A stretch of 64,000 nucleotides of DNA, from assembly GCA_964019695.1 (NCBI GenBank), contig OZ026519.1, positions 30,967,213-31,031,212 on the forward strand. The letters run 5' to 3'. How positions within the stretch are numbered: position 1 is the first letter of the stretch; the number at the start of each line of letters is the position of its first letter. The translations under genes and the position numbers were made by a program. Positions 22,735 to 32,706 of this stretch are shown in pieces. This stretch comes from Loripinus fragilis. Lineage: Eukaryota > Mollusca > Bivalvia > Lucinida > Lucinidae. Under the pieces are notes generated by a model. The model ran no database searches and was not told where the DNA came from. It was given only the letters and a program-made list of their open reading frames with translations.

Positions 22735-22885
22735 ATACCCCTACTGGTACCCTATATACCCCACTGTACCCCTGCTGTACCCTGACTGTACCCCTGCTGT
22801 ATCCTGACTGTACCCCCATTGTACCCTGACTGTACCCCAATTGTACCCTGACTGTACCCCCACTGTACCCTGACTGTACCCCTGC
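22735..22885 (+). repeat. Minisatellite of about 22-bp units (TGTACCCTGAC type)
   Basis: TGTACCCTGACTGTACCCC followed by three variable bases is repeated six to seven times. It begins directly after a (CCA)n tract at about 22706-22724. Open frames across it are by-products. Confidence 0.9.
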
Positions 22886-23382
22886 TGTATCTCTTAACAT
22901 TACTGCACATTGACCATATGACCCATCTACCTGGATTAACACTGCATTAAAACGTTTATTAAATGTTTGTTATTGCATAATCTCATGTACATATTGCATA
23001 ATCTACTTATGTGGCTTTAAATAATAAATATCATAAAAAACCTTAACGTTTGTCCGTTTTGTCATTGAAGACATAAATGATGGTACAAAAGGGTTTATAA
23101 AAAAAAAAAGTAGTTGAAAAAATGAAATGCACTTTCTATTAGCATAGACTCTTTTTCTTTCTTTAATGTCACCGTCAACAATTTATCAATTACTGGAAAA
23201 GAGAAAGCGTACATAAACACAGGTAAAACAAAACTGTCTTCCAAAAGGCTTGTCAGACTGTACGCTTGAACCAAGTACCCACTAAATCACAAGGTCCCAT
23301 TCTTTACGTCACAGTCAACAGCTTTGGTCATGTAGGGGCAGTCAGTTCAAGTGAACTTTTATCATACACCTGAACATGCTAC

Positions 23383-23491
23383 CGCACGCACACATACATA
23401 CACACAAACACATACACCCACGCATGAACGCACACACTCACATACCCACACAAACAAATACACACATATGGACACACACGCACACACGCGC
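23383..23491 (+). repeat. CA-rich imperfect microsatellite
   Basis: An imperfect ACAC/CACG-rich tract of about 110 bases that abuts the inner inverted repeat starting at 23493. Confidence 0.9.
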
Positions 23492-23492
23492 A

Positions 23493-23546
23493 GAAATGGA
23501 CAGGAGTTATAGGCATCATATTAGTCTCTCTTAGCACACCACTCTA
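23493..23546 (+). repeat. Inner 54-bp inverted repeat, left copy
   Basis: It is the reverse complement of 26585-26638 with one mismatch (an A/T difference at the 13th base). The pair encloses exactly the block of viral-type genes (3146 bp overall). No target duplication flanks the pair. It may be an inner fragment of an originally longer TIR, or the ends of a separate smaller element. Confidence 0.85.
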
Positions 23547-23744
23547 CAAGACTTTGTTACAATGTGATGAGGGTACAACGGTGATAAATGGAGGATATAG
23601 TGGAGTTGCAGAGAGGATTTATCGAGAAAGCATAAAAATAACGCAAAAACTAGTATATTTGCTTTATATTGTAATATAGAACCCAGAACAAGCACTACAT
23701 AAATCGTACATTATGACATCATTTCCTCTGCAATGGACGCTTTT

Positions 23745-24167
23745 GAGTACACAATTTCATCATTTTAGTCACTATCAAGCGATCGTTTCGCTTCTTCTGT
23801 TGTACATTAAAGTCTTTTACAATGTCTTTCATCGTTTTTCCCTGATGTCTCCTCATAACATAGTATCTGCAGTATAGACCCCACACATTGGATGTAGATT
23901 GCTGTAGTTGACCAACGTTTTTAGGTATTTCCTTTTTAGGATCTTTTCAAATCCAACTCCATAGTCTTCTGGCATGTGTCCCAAGGAGTCAAAAAATTCG
24001 AAAGGACCACATTTAGGAAAGTAAAATGTCACCCAGTGTTCACCTGGACCTCGGCTCCTGTCTGTATTGGAAATGAAGAATCTTCCTCTTTGCATTTTAA
24101 GTTGATCTGCAGTGCATATTGTGACTGGATAGCCAAGCAGCATATCATACAGCTGTTTGCTGTTCAT
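23745..24167 (-). pseudogene. Polinton adenovirus-type cysteine protease (PRO), frameshifted
   Basis: In Polintons and adenoviruses this C5-family protease matures virion proteins. The intact first part runs 24167-23853 (104 residues). His44 in GEHW and Asp60 in FFDSLG match the His-acidic pair of the family, and Cys95 followed by Gly is the nucleophile motif. The glutamine expected a few residues before the cysteine is not obvious. Right after the cysteine motif the frame runs into a stop. A different frame continues with family-like sequence to about 23750, consistent with a small insertion near 23866-23870. It lies about 170 bp downstream of the 68-codon gene on the same strand, the usual ATPase-then-protease neighbourhood. 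Dead copy; family call is firm. Confidence 0.8.
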
Positions 24168-24334
24168 CTTTTAATATCTGAATGAATTCCAGTCCACAGT
24201 TGCTTTGCATTTCTTACGCTGCAGATTTCCACCTGTCATACTCTGACTATCATTCTCTTTTTGTTTACGCTCAACTCTGATTTGGCTATTTTGATCGCTT
24301 GAGCTACAGTTGGGGTTTGTTTCAAAGTGGGACT

Positions 24335-24541
24335 TTACTGTTCTTGTGCTTCTTTTTGTTTTTCACGTGCTTCAAGTTGTAAGGGCTGGACGTATCCATC
24401 TCTCAAGTCTTTTACATGTTGATACCAGGCATTGTAGTCTGGCACGTAGGGAACCCATTTTTCTTGTTTAGCATCGTATACTTCGATTGACCCCATTGTT
24501 CTTGTTCTTGTATGGTACCTCATCATTCTTACGTTGTTCAT
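24335..24541 (-). CDS. Small conserved Polinton protein (68 residues), possibly truncated
   Basis: A short basic protein. Residues 29-50 hold an aromatic motif (W-V-P-Y-x-P-D-Y-N-A-W-Y-Q-H, then RDGY) that I associate with a small conserved Polinton protein of unknown role. The start codon overlaps the stop of the preceding frame as ATGA (24541-24538), a spacing typical of coupled viral genes, and this supports both frames as former genes. The C-terminus is charged and rich in E, K and Q. Downstream sequence up to the protease has an open but unrecognised stretch, so the gene may be shortened. Confidence 0.55.
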   Translation of the reverse strand: MNNVRMMRYHTRTRTMGSIEVYDAKQEKWVPYVPDYNAWYQHVKDLRDGYVQPLQLEAREKQKEAQEQ

Positions 24542-25785
24542 TCCTCTTCAGAGGCTCCATCCTCTTCATGGTTTTCTTCTATATTATGATTTGGCCATAT
24601 GTCTATAAATAAGTCTTTTCTGAGTTTGATGGCTTGTCTGATAGAGTCAGTCTGATTCATATCATGTTGATTTCTGATTGTTCTCGCTGATTCTAGTATT
24701 TGCTGTTGAATAGGGTCCTCTTGTAACTCATAAAAATCAATTAGAAATTAGGCGTACTCTAATCTAAGTCTTTTACGGAGATAAGACAATTCATCATTGG
24801 CAGCAAAATGGATAGCTATTTCCAAGGTAAAACCTTGCTCTTCATAGGCATTTACTTTAGCCTTAAACTGTTCTATGTTGGCCTGCCTGAGCGGATTATG
24901 AAATCTCCTATTCCATATATCAGGTCTAGAGCGGGCATCTCTTAATTTTCTTCGTTTACCAGGAGGTCCAAGATCGTTTATATAGTCTAGAGACTCTACG
25001 CTGCTAGCACCTTCATCATCAGACAGAGTTTCCTCGTCTGGAGGTTCAAAAGCATGTTGATCAGTGGACTCAAATATATCAGTTTGTAATCTGTCTTGTT
25101 CCGATGTACTCAATCTAAGATCTATGCGGATATAACCATAAGGTCTTGAAGTGGCTTCTTCAAATCGCTTCATAAACATAGCGCTGGTTGATGGATAAAT
25201 TCATCTTGCCAAGTTTGCCACTTGTTGTCTGTCAATTGGATTATTAAACAAGACCAAGTATTGCGCATTCAAAGCAATATCCCTGCACGCTTTACCTTGA
25301 GGAAACACGTTTTGGGTAAGGTACACAATAGATATATTGCTGTGGTGACTGCTTTTGGTAAAGAGATCAGCTATTCTCTGGTCACACTTCGCTTCAGTCA
25401 TCAGATCATCAAAGATAATTAGGTTCCGTTTACCTGGATTGATAAACTGAGGACTATTGAGAAAGTCTGGGATGCCATGCACAAATTCTATCCATTGAAT
25501 TCTCTTCTGAAGATCCTTGTACAAGGGTTGCCATTGCCAAAAACACCATAAGACACGTTCTGGAGGTGGGTGTATTAATGAGGTGAGTAACAGCTTTCTA
25601 GTCCATTCAGTTTTCCCTGATCCACTGGGCCCAGTCACCATCATAGAAAAGGGATGTTGAAATGTTATTTCATTCACTGGTTGTAACTGGTTGAAATTTT
25701 TCCCACTGCCATGGACATTGCGTTTATGTCTTCGCAATGCATCACGCCTACTATAGGACTGGTTGCAGATCAAACACCTGATCAT
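24539..25785 (-). pseudogene. Polinton packaging ATPase with N-terminal C2H2 finger; two in-frame stops
   Basis: A FtsK/HerA-type (A32-like) ATPase that powers genome packaging in the related viruses. The first 194 residues (25785-25201) contain a C2H2 finger (C4, C7, H20, H25), Walker A GPSGSGKT at 52-59, Walker B LIIFDD within 121-128, and an SIVYLTQN sensor-like motif near 152-159. A TGA at 25201-25203 ends this part. The same frame stays open beyond it, and the next stretch carries the usual C-terminal part of the family (YGYIRIDL near 25141), then an acidic region. A TAA at 24748-24750 is followed by about 69 more open codons to 24538. One damaged gene or two consecutive ones are both possible. 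The finger at the N-terminus is seen in some Polinton ATPases. Confidence 0.85.
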
Positions 25786-25855
25786 TTTGTCTCAACGAAT
25801 AATGTGTCTATACCTTCTTACGCTTTTCAGCTTTCTTACAATCATTGGATCATTG

Positions 25856-25985
25856 TTACCACCACCACCACCACCTCTACCACAACCACCACCACCACCA
25901 ACCACCAACCACCACCACCACCACCACCATCACCACCACCACCACCACCACCCACCACCGCCACCACCACCCACCACCACCATCT
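25856..25985 (+). repeat. (CCA)n/(ACC)n trinucleotide tract
   Basis: About 130 bases of imperfect CCA repeat between the ATPase and the next minus-strand frame of the Polinton. It probably expanded after the element died. Open frames through it encode only homopolymeric runs. Confidence 0.95.
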
Positions 25986-26116
25986 CGACCTCATGTTATG
26001 GTAAACTAAGATTCTCGCTGAGATTGTATTTGATCTTGGTTTGTGGCCTGGAGGTAATACGTTCGTAGAAGTCTTGACAAGATTCTGTGGTAACGAACTA
26101 GTGTGGCTACTTTTCC

Positions 26117-26380
26117 TTAAAAAGATACCCTTAATGAAAATAATACGCGTAACACTAAGCTTCTGTCCTCAAAATAAGCCAGGTCTCGAATCAACAAAGG
26201 AAATGTATGGTGGTATATTCTGCGCGCTATCTCTCCTATACAGGCCATTTGCCCCGGAGTAATGTATTCTAACATGATGATTCTGTCATCTCCTGATGCA
26301 TTTTTAACTCTAATAAGAAATGAATTCGATTGAAGGCACTTGAAAGCTCCATCATGAATTGGAACTATTTCCTTGATCAC
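26117..26380 (-). pseudogene. Small Polinton protein, truncated by an in-frame stop
   Basis: This 87-residue frame has the pattern of a small Polinton/adintovirus protein that I recognise by its middle: a hydrophobic start, then a stretch like ITPGQMACIGEIARRI, T-F-P-L, and a basic-aliphatic segment ending RVSF. The family usually continues with a basic stretch past this point. Here a TAA stop (26117-26119) intervenes and family-like sequence continues in the same frame for about 40 codons. Function in the family is unknown, and a minor virion role has been suggested for similar proteins. Placement next to the ATPase agrees with Polinton gene order. An open stretch at about 26420-26535 upstream may be part of another lost gene. 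Confidence 0.55.
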
Positions 26381-26584
26381 TGGTTCTTACATGTGTTTTC
26401 CTTTTTCGAAAGCTCTATTCACACTATTGGATGCTGGTTGAAGAACGTTCCATCTCTGTTGCACACCGATAAAATTACATTATCTTTGAGATCAAATTGC
26501 TTCAGATATGAGCATGCAGTCTTATTGACTTCCATTACTTAATCAAAAGGATAGTTATTCGACCATTCCATGCTCGCTAAAATA

Positions 26585-26638
26585 TAGAGTGGTGTGCTAA
26601 GAGAGACTAATATGATGCCTATAACACCTGTCCATTTC
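26585..26638 (-). repeat. Inner 54-bp inverted repeat, right copy
   Basis: Partner of 23493-23546, with one mismatch. It lies about 50 bp outside the last viral-type open stretch. Confidence 0.85.
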
Positions 26639-26799
26639 ATGATCTTGATATGACACTTTACCTCCTCCTGATCAAAATAGTATGTCGTGTTGTTTGGGTT
26701 GGACATGGTGGTCTTATACTAGTGTCTTTTTGAGAGATTATTACGTTGCAAAAACATCTCATTATTAAAGCGCAACACACGTTTTTATGGTCAGTGATT

Positions 26800-27015
26800 G
26801 GGGCAGTGCAAGAGGACAAGTAAACAAAATCGTCTGACAACACGGTTGAACACCTGACTAAACACACGTCAGAAGAAAAGGGCTCAGAGTGTAATCAGCC
26901 TACTGCCACAGATCAATCTCCGTGGGTCCTGGTCAGGATAGAACTCGCAACCCCTGGATCTGCAGACAGACAAATATCTGCACTCTGGTATGTTACCGAC
27001 TGCGCTTCGCAATCT
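26800..27015 (-). repeat. Partial TIR duplicate followed by tRNA-like head
   Basis: 26803-26895 resembles 27365-27450 of the right TIR (shared GCAAGAGGACAAG, ACACCTG, and AAAAGGGCTCAGAGTGTAA). Next to it, minus-strand sequence from about 27015 to 26925 has an A-box-like GCGCAGTCGGTAACATA and a B-box-like GGTTGCGAGTTC, suggesting a truncated SINE. Confidence 0.45.
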
Positions 27016-27270
27016 GTAGGTATTTATCGTACAAATACAGTCTTTATGTCAATAAGCTTTCAATTTGTGTGGTCATAAGGGACCTTAGAATTGGCCAGGT
27101 GCTGTTCTGTACTCACCAGGCTGACGACATAAATGGCTCACGTTTTTGGACAGAGAAACAGTAGCCAGTAGCACCAGATAAAATACAGGTAAATTTGCAT
27201 TTGTGAAATTTAGTACATGGATACAGACCAAAGCGTTAAAGCTTCATATGCAAAAGCTGTGAGGAGTCTA

Positions 27271-27661
27271 CCTTCGTCTTTGACAGAGCCTTCTCTGCCT
27301 CTGCACTTCCAAGATTTGTCGCAGGAAAAGACAGAAACAGGATGAGAAAACCCCCAAAAGTAAGCAGCATGCAAGAGGACAAGAAAATTAAATCCATAAC
27401 CCAACACCTGTCCGAACATGCGTCAGAATAAAAGGGCTCAGAGTGTAAGAGGTCATAATGTCTTAATATAGATAAACAGGTCTGAACGTGTATGACTTAC
27501 TAAAAATAGAAAATGACGTCATTACAAGAGTGACCTTGAACTTGATGCTATAATTCTACAGCATTCATTTGTGTGGTAAAAAAGGGACCTTCTTACACGT
27601 TTTTGTATGGTCATAAGGGCCTTTTTTCCGAACTTGGCGCAATAGTGACATTAGTACTACT
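27271..27661 (-). repeat. Polinton right terminal inverted repeat
   Basis: Reverse complement of 20520-20902. It ends GTACTACT at 27661. It contains the second CRE palindrome at 27514-27521. Confidence 0.85.
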
Positions 27662-27667
27662 CAAAGT
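27662..27667. repeat. Right target-site duplication of the Polinton (CAAAGT)
   Basis: It matches 20514-20519 at five of six bases and matches the empty site in R copy 2 exactly. Confidence 0.75.
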
Positions 27668-28121
27668 TTTCAAGTGACAAAATAACTTTATGCAATAATA
27701 TCGATCAAACATGACTTTTCTGACACACTAACATCTGCTAGACCCATCGTTAAACCCTCGCCTTTCACTGGTTTTCCCGTAAAGCCTGAAATATCGACAT
27801 ACACAATGTACGCTTTTTTGTTCAAAGGCAGATCCACGATTCCAGGAGAGAGGATTCAGATAAATTAGGGAGGGGGTCGATTTGCATATGATCTCTCATT
27901 TTTTCTTGAATATCCCTATAAAAATGAAATAATCTGTTCTGAACCCCGTATGGGTCCGCCACTGTTTGTTACAGCGCAAGGTTATTCAAGCTGCCCACTG
28001 AAGGAGTAAGAAAAAGAAAAACAAAGAAAAGAAAAACTCAGGGAATCGAACCCTCAGAAAAAAATACAGGTCCCAATGTGTAAATATGCTACTGAACCAC
28101 TGGACCACTGGTCTGTGACAC
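27662..28121 (+). repeat. Repeat R, copy 1, right part
   Basis: It resumes the match to R copy 2 immediately after the Polinton: 27662-27745 matches 28970-29055, and 27750-28121 matches 29365-29739. Landmarks are CGCCTTTCACTG, GATGATCTCTCATTTT-type sequence and TCCGCCACTGTTTGTTACAG. It ends in a tRNA-like head on the minus strand (A-box-like TGGTCCAGTGGTTCAGTAG, B-box GGTTCGATTCC near 28045). Confidence 0.8.
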
Positions 28122-28265
28122 CCAATGATAGCTTTAATGCATTAGTAAGGATATAACTACCAATATCCTCGCTTCTTTACCTGCAGGATTACCTTTTATT
28201 GACAATAGACCTTTCCGATTACAGTTATAATTAGTGACGTCTCTGTACTCTTTTAATGTTTAGTC

Positions 28266-29739
28266 TGTAGAGAGGCTCTGGTAATAATATGCACGTGATA
28301 TATGTAAAAGTTACGGATTCGAATCCCATTGCTAAGCATTTTATAGGCTTATTGATATGCTCTATTGTTTTCATTTGTTTCCATTGTGTATTTTCTTACT
28401 CTAGATTTTTTTTATTATTTTGTGTATTTTCCTTTATATTTTTTTAATATTTTATGTTTTTCAATTTCTATATTTTATTTTTTTTTTTATGAATAGTATT
28501 TTATTACAATATATTTATGATATAAAAGTTCATATAATAATGCTAGCATAGTGAAATTTGATTTTTATCGCAATACTGAGCATCAATGGATCAGGTGAGC
28601 CTACAGAAATACGCAAACTCACGAGAGCTTTTGCTGCTCATATACATAACCTACCGTGTGGATGTAGATGAAGACTCTTTTTGACTTTAATTATTGCATA
28701 AAACCCCGTGTCGCACGCTATTAACAGCCATGATTTAACGGGCAAAAACCTATGTATTAATCATGCAATTCATGTGTTGTTGATGCACAGCTTTTGAACT
28801 TTACATATACGCATTCTAGGCCGTCACAAAAAATGAACGTAATTCAGTGACGTTAGGATGACGTAAGTCTTTTCTAGGGAACAGGCTTTTTTCATAACCT
28901 ACGAATCCTTTATTCTTTTGCGGGCTGTTATAGTAATACAAAAATGAACTTTTCGAAGCTCTTTCCAAAGTTTTCAAGCGACAAAAAGACTATATGTAAT
29001 AATAACGATCAAACAAGGTTTTGTGATACGCTAACATCAGCTAGACCTCTCGTGGTCGTTAAAGTAAGTAAGGTTGCAAAGATCAGGAATCGATACAATC
29101 AAGTACCACACCTGACCCAGGATACCAATGGGAAAGTGACAAACTCACAGAAGACACCACAAACGAGAGCCAAGAGGTCAGCCCTTTCCCAGCAGGTGAC
29201 CACGAAGCACATATAAACAGACGCGCACAAAACATAGCAAACACAAGACAGAACAAAAACATAAAAGATCCACAAAAGAAGTACCGCCTTGGAACGGTCA
29301 GTAAAATATTTTACTGGAGGGCTTAAACCGGTTTAACGGCGCCAACCTCACCCTTAATTCAAAAAAACCTTCGCCTTTCACTGTTGTTTTTTTCTGTAAA
29401 GCCTGAACTATCGAAACAAGCCTATTTTAACAAAGGCGGATCCATGACTCCAGGAGAGGGGATTTAGATAAATTTGGGAGGGGGTGATTTGCAGATGATC
29501 TCTCATTTTCTTGAATATCCCTATAAAAATGAAACAATCTGTTCCAACCCCCCTGAACACCTTTTGGATCCGCCACTGTTTGTTACAGCGCTAGATGTTT
29601 CAAACTGCACACTGAAGGAGTAAAAAAAAAAGGAAAAAAAAGAAAAGAAAACTCAGGAGTTCGAACCCGCAGAAAAAAAATACAGGTTCAAATATGTAAA
29701 TATCGCTACTTAACCACTGGATCACTGGTCTGTGACACC
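28266..29739 (+). repeat. Repeat R, copy 2, carrying the empty Polinton site
   Basis: A direct repeat of R copy 1, about 1170 bp without its own insertion at 29061-29364. It has CCAAAGTTTTC at about 28969-28979, where copy 1 has the Polinton. A tRNA-like head opens the unit on the plus strand, and a second, different tRNA-like head closes it on the minus strand (29660-29739). No coding capacity or terminal repeat was found, so the nature of R is open: a composite of two SINEs in opposite orientation, or a single element with tRNA-like ends. Confidence 0.75.
29061..29364 (-). mobile_element. About 304-bp insertion in repeat R copy 2; second copy at 32468
   Basis: It is absent from R copy 1, so it inserted after the R copies separated. 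It matches 32468-32706 in direct orientation (shared CAGGAATCGATA, CTGACCCAGGATACCAATGG and ACAAACGAGAGCCAAGAG). Its right part resembles repeat family A at 43010-43090 (GAACGG, TTTACTGG, GGCGCCAA). No terminal inverted repeat was seen. Confidence 0.65.
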
Positions 29740-29886
29740 GGTCAACCTATAGACTGGTGTAGTTTCGATTGCCAAAGAATGTGCCGATATTCTGAATCTC
29801 GTTAATGTTGTTCGAAATTTGAATGATAATAAAACTTGTAAGTAATTTCCGAGACGAAAATCAAATTTAATGTTACTGTAAGTTAC

Positions 29887-31290
29887 TTATCTATTGGAGT
29901 TTAATATTTGTGCATACCACGATGGTTCGAACTGATCAAAGAAAAGCCATAAACGAATAGCCTCAAAGGGAAAATCTATCAGTAACTGGTTTGCCCAGAT
30001 GTCTGAGAAACCACATATTTCTAGTTCATGTTTTATATGAGAGGCCCAGTTTGTGCCCTTGTAATCGTTACCATTTTCACAGTCATTTTTTAGCATACAA
30101 TATACCTTAAATTCCAGAGTATCCCTATTTGTCAATAGTTTAGTCCAATATTTTGTTAGCTTAATTTTTCTTTCTATTTTCATTGGGAATCGCCCCAGTT
30201 CACCATAAAGGGCACTAACATTGGTTGACTTTCTAACCCCTAATATGTTTCTCAAGAGTTTAGTGTGCACTTTTTCAATCTCTGGTGCTTCGTGATGACC
30301 CAACGTTTCCGCGGAATAACTCAGAATAGAACCCACTAAGGAGTCTAATAATTTAAGTTATTCACGGATAGGAACAGTAATCTGGTTAAAGAGATTATAA
30401 AGTTTATAGAGAGCCCGTGAGGCATGTTGAGCTATTTGATTTTGGGTACGGGCCCAGTTGCCATTTTTTTAAAGCAGTTCCACACCTAAATATCTGAAAG
30501 AGGTAACTACTTATAATTCAATTCCATTTAAGTAAATTTTAGGGTATGAATGCCTTCTTTTTTCAAATACCATAATTTTTGTCTTATAAGTGTTAATCGT
30601 GAAGTGCCAGGTGTCACAATAGAGTTGGATATCATTTAACATATTTTATACATGCCCTCACTGATTTATACATTGATTTAAGGATTTTAAGCATTCTTGG
30701 ACTGACATCTTCTTGCATTAGTTTATACCACAACCAGTACCTGTCAGCCATATCTAAGGCCTTTTCTTAATCAATGAATGCGCAAAACAGCTTTTTGCTG
30801 CCCGCATTGCCCTTAATTACTTTTGATATAATTGCGCTCAATAAAAAATGCAGTTAATTGTTGATTTGATTTTTTAAAGCCAAACTGGTTGTCATTAATT
30901 TTATCATGTTCATCAGACCATTTATCTATGCGTTTTAACAAGATATGCATTTTTGTTGGCCAAAACGTTGCTCAAAGTGATGCTTCTATAATTATTTTTT
31001 GAGTCAATATCCCCTTTGTTTTTTATAAATCGGTACTATGACCCCTTTCCCCAAGACTCAGGGTATTCACCAGACATAAAAAAATTATTAAATAAATTGA
31101 CCATATATGGGGACACAAGATCACATGTAGTCTTAAAACTTCTGCTGCCAAATTATCAAGGCCAGGACTTTTCGCGTTTTTAACGAAAACTTTACTGACT
31201 TCACTTCCTCCTGTGTGATTTCGGAATCAAGGTCAGGATCATCTAGGTTATTATCATGTCATTTAACTTCCCTCTGCCATAAACAGCCGC
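29887..31290 (-). pseudogene. Decayed non-LTR retrotransposon reverse transcriptase
   Basis: The minus-strand frame 30336-29887 (149 residues) is the C-terminal RT/connector region of a LINE, recognisable by HTKLLRNILGVRKST, then a YGELGRFP motif and a K-Y-W segment. Upstream, to about 31290, translated fragments in several frames fit the RT fingers and palm (for example a FID-KA-D-like block near 30770), broken by stops and indels. No endonuclease was found and the 3' end near 29880 has no clear tail. The clade (CR1/L2/RTE-like) is not settled from sequence alone. Confidence 0.65.
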
Positions 31291-32467
31291 CGTATGATTA
31301 TTATTTCTTCGCGCCTCCCTTGTTTATCGGTATACATAAAAGCTAATAGACTACATCATTGCTTCCAATAATGTGTTTTAACGATCAATCTTCTGTACTA
31401 ATCAATTTAAGAGAATGCGGTGTGGCTGCGATAACTTCATTTTCCATTCAAGTGTTTAATCGGACAGTGATTTTTCAGGTCATATCGAGATATTACCGAG
31501 ATTGTTTGTATTGATCTACAACAAAGTTATAAACCATTTAAGCCAGCTGGACATTGCAGGCCCATCCATGGAACAAGTCTGTTTTAATTATTAGTCGAAT
31601 TTAGATATAACACAATACACAATAATAAGACCTAGATTGCATACGTCTAATAAAACACGCTATGCTTGTATTCATTTGTTACCAATGGAGTGTCACATGA
31701 GGCAAACACGTATTAAAATGGTCATGTTACTGTCGTCCAGGTTTTCGGAACTGTATCTTAATCGAGAAAGTGTGCATGACAAGAAAATGACACAATCCCT
31801 CACTAACCCTTTGAACCGCCAAAGGTAACATGAAACGTTTCTGAAACGTTTGTGTTTGGTTGTATGAGGGTTTGTTTAAACGTAACCATTTAGAAACATT
31901 ATATAAACGTTTCACATAGGTTTGTTTAAACGTAACCATTTTTAGAAAATTATATAAAAGTTTCACATAGGTACTGGTTACTACCAAGGTACAGCTACAG
32001 AAAGTTTTATTGCAAAATAACCAAATTAAAAAAAAAAAACTCGGTTTTTATGTTTTTCACATTGATTTTCGGCTAAAACGTTTTTATTTCTAATTTTAAC
32101 AAATTATGATGGCGATGAAAGTTGCAGAGAAAAAAGCGCCAATTTCTTGGAAAGGATTGAAGTTTGTGACGGAAAAAGGATTTTGTGTACATACGTAGAT
32201 GGAGAGTTTGCAATAAATTCAATTCAACCAAAGCGGTACGTGCATTAAGGGCCTATTTTGGCCCCCCTTAGAGCCAAAAACTGTAAATTGCAGTTCACCA
32301 ATTTCTTTTGATTGGTTTATTACAAGAAAAACTGAAATGTAAAATTTCGGCATTTTATTAAAATTTTACCGTTGCAATGGTAAAAAATGCCGAAAAAATA
32401 GGCTTTAAACAGAGAAATTGCAAATTTGGACCAAATTTCAGGGTTTTGGAGATATCAGCACAGCTAA
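31291..32467. other. No gene seen; one 50-bp tandem duplication
   Basis: At 31869-31968 a unit of about 50 bp (GGTTTGTTTAAACGTAACCA ... TATATAAA.GTTTCACATA) is present twice in tandem, with a weaker third part before it. I see nothing else recognisable. Confidence 0.5.
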
Positions 32468-32706
32468 ATAAAGTAAGGGTGCAAACGTCAGGAATCGATA
32501 GAATCAAGAACCACCCCTGACCCAGGATACCAATGGGAAAGTATCAAACTCATAGTTCTACACCACAAACGAGAGCCAAGAGATCAGTCCTTTCTCAGCA
32601 GGTGATCACACGGCACAAATAAACAGACGCGCACAAAGGCATAACAAACACAAGACAGATATAACGTAAACGATCCACAAACAAAGTACCACCTTGGAAC
32701 CGAAAA
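32468..32706 (-). repeat. Second copy of the 29061 insertion
   Basis: A direct match to 29065-29300 with about 10-15 percent differences by eye. Its right end is truncated relative to the other copy. Confidence 0.65.

Larger units (their letters stand above)
20520..27661. mobile_element. Polinton/Maverick element, internally deleted, 7142 bp
   Basis: A self-synthesising DNA transposon of viral ancestry. The boundaries rest on terminal inverted repeats of about 385 bp that start AGTAGTAC and end GTACTACT, on a 6-bp target duplication, and on an empty site in the second copy of the surrounding repeat R. AG...CT ends with a 6-bp duplication are diagnostic for Polintons. Remnants of a packaging ATPase, an adenovirus-type cysteine protease and two small conserved proteins lie on the minus strand at 23.8-26.5 kb. 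DNA polymerase B, integrase and capsid genes, normally giving 15-20 kb, were not found. All recognised viral-type genes carry stops or frameshifts except the small 68-codon one, so the copy is inactive. Later insertions and minisatellites fill the left third. Confidence 0.85.

Noticed and set aside
25711..26068. Two open frames rich in threonine, histidine and proline
   Set aside because: Translations of the CCA trinucleotide tract.
28266..29739. R copies as long terminal repeats of an LTR retrotransposon (with 19770-20519)
   Set aside because: The copies do not begin TG and end CA, no primer-binding site or gag-pol lies between them, and copy 1 is explained by the Polinton insertion.
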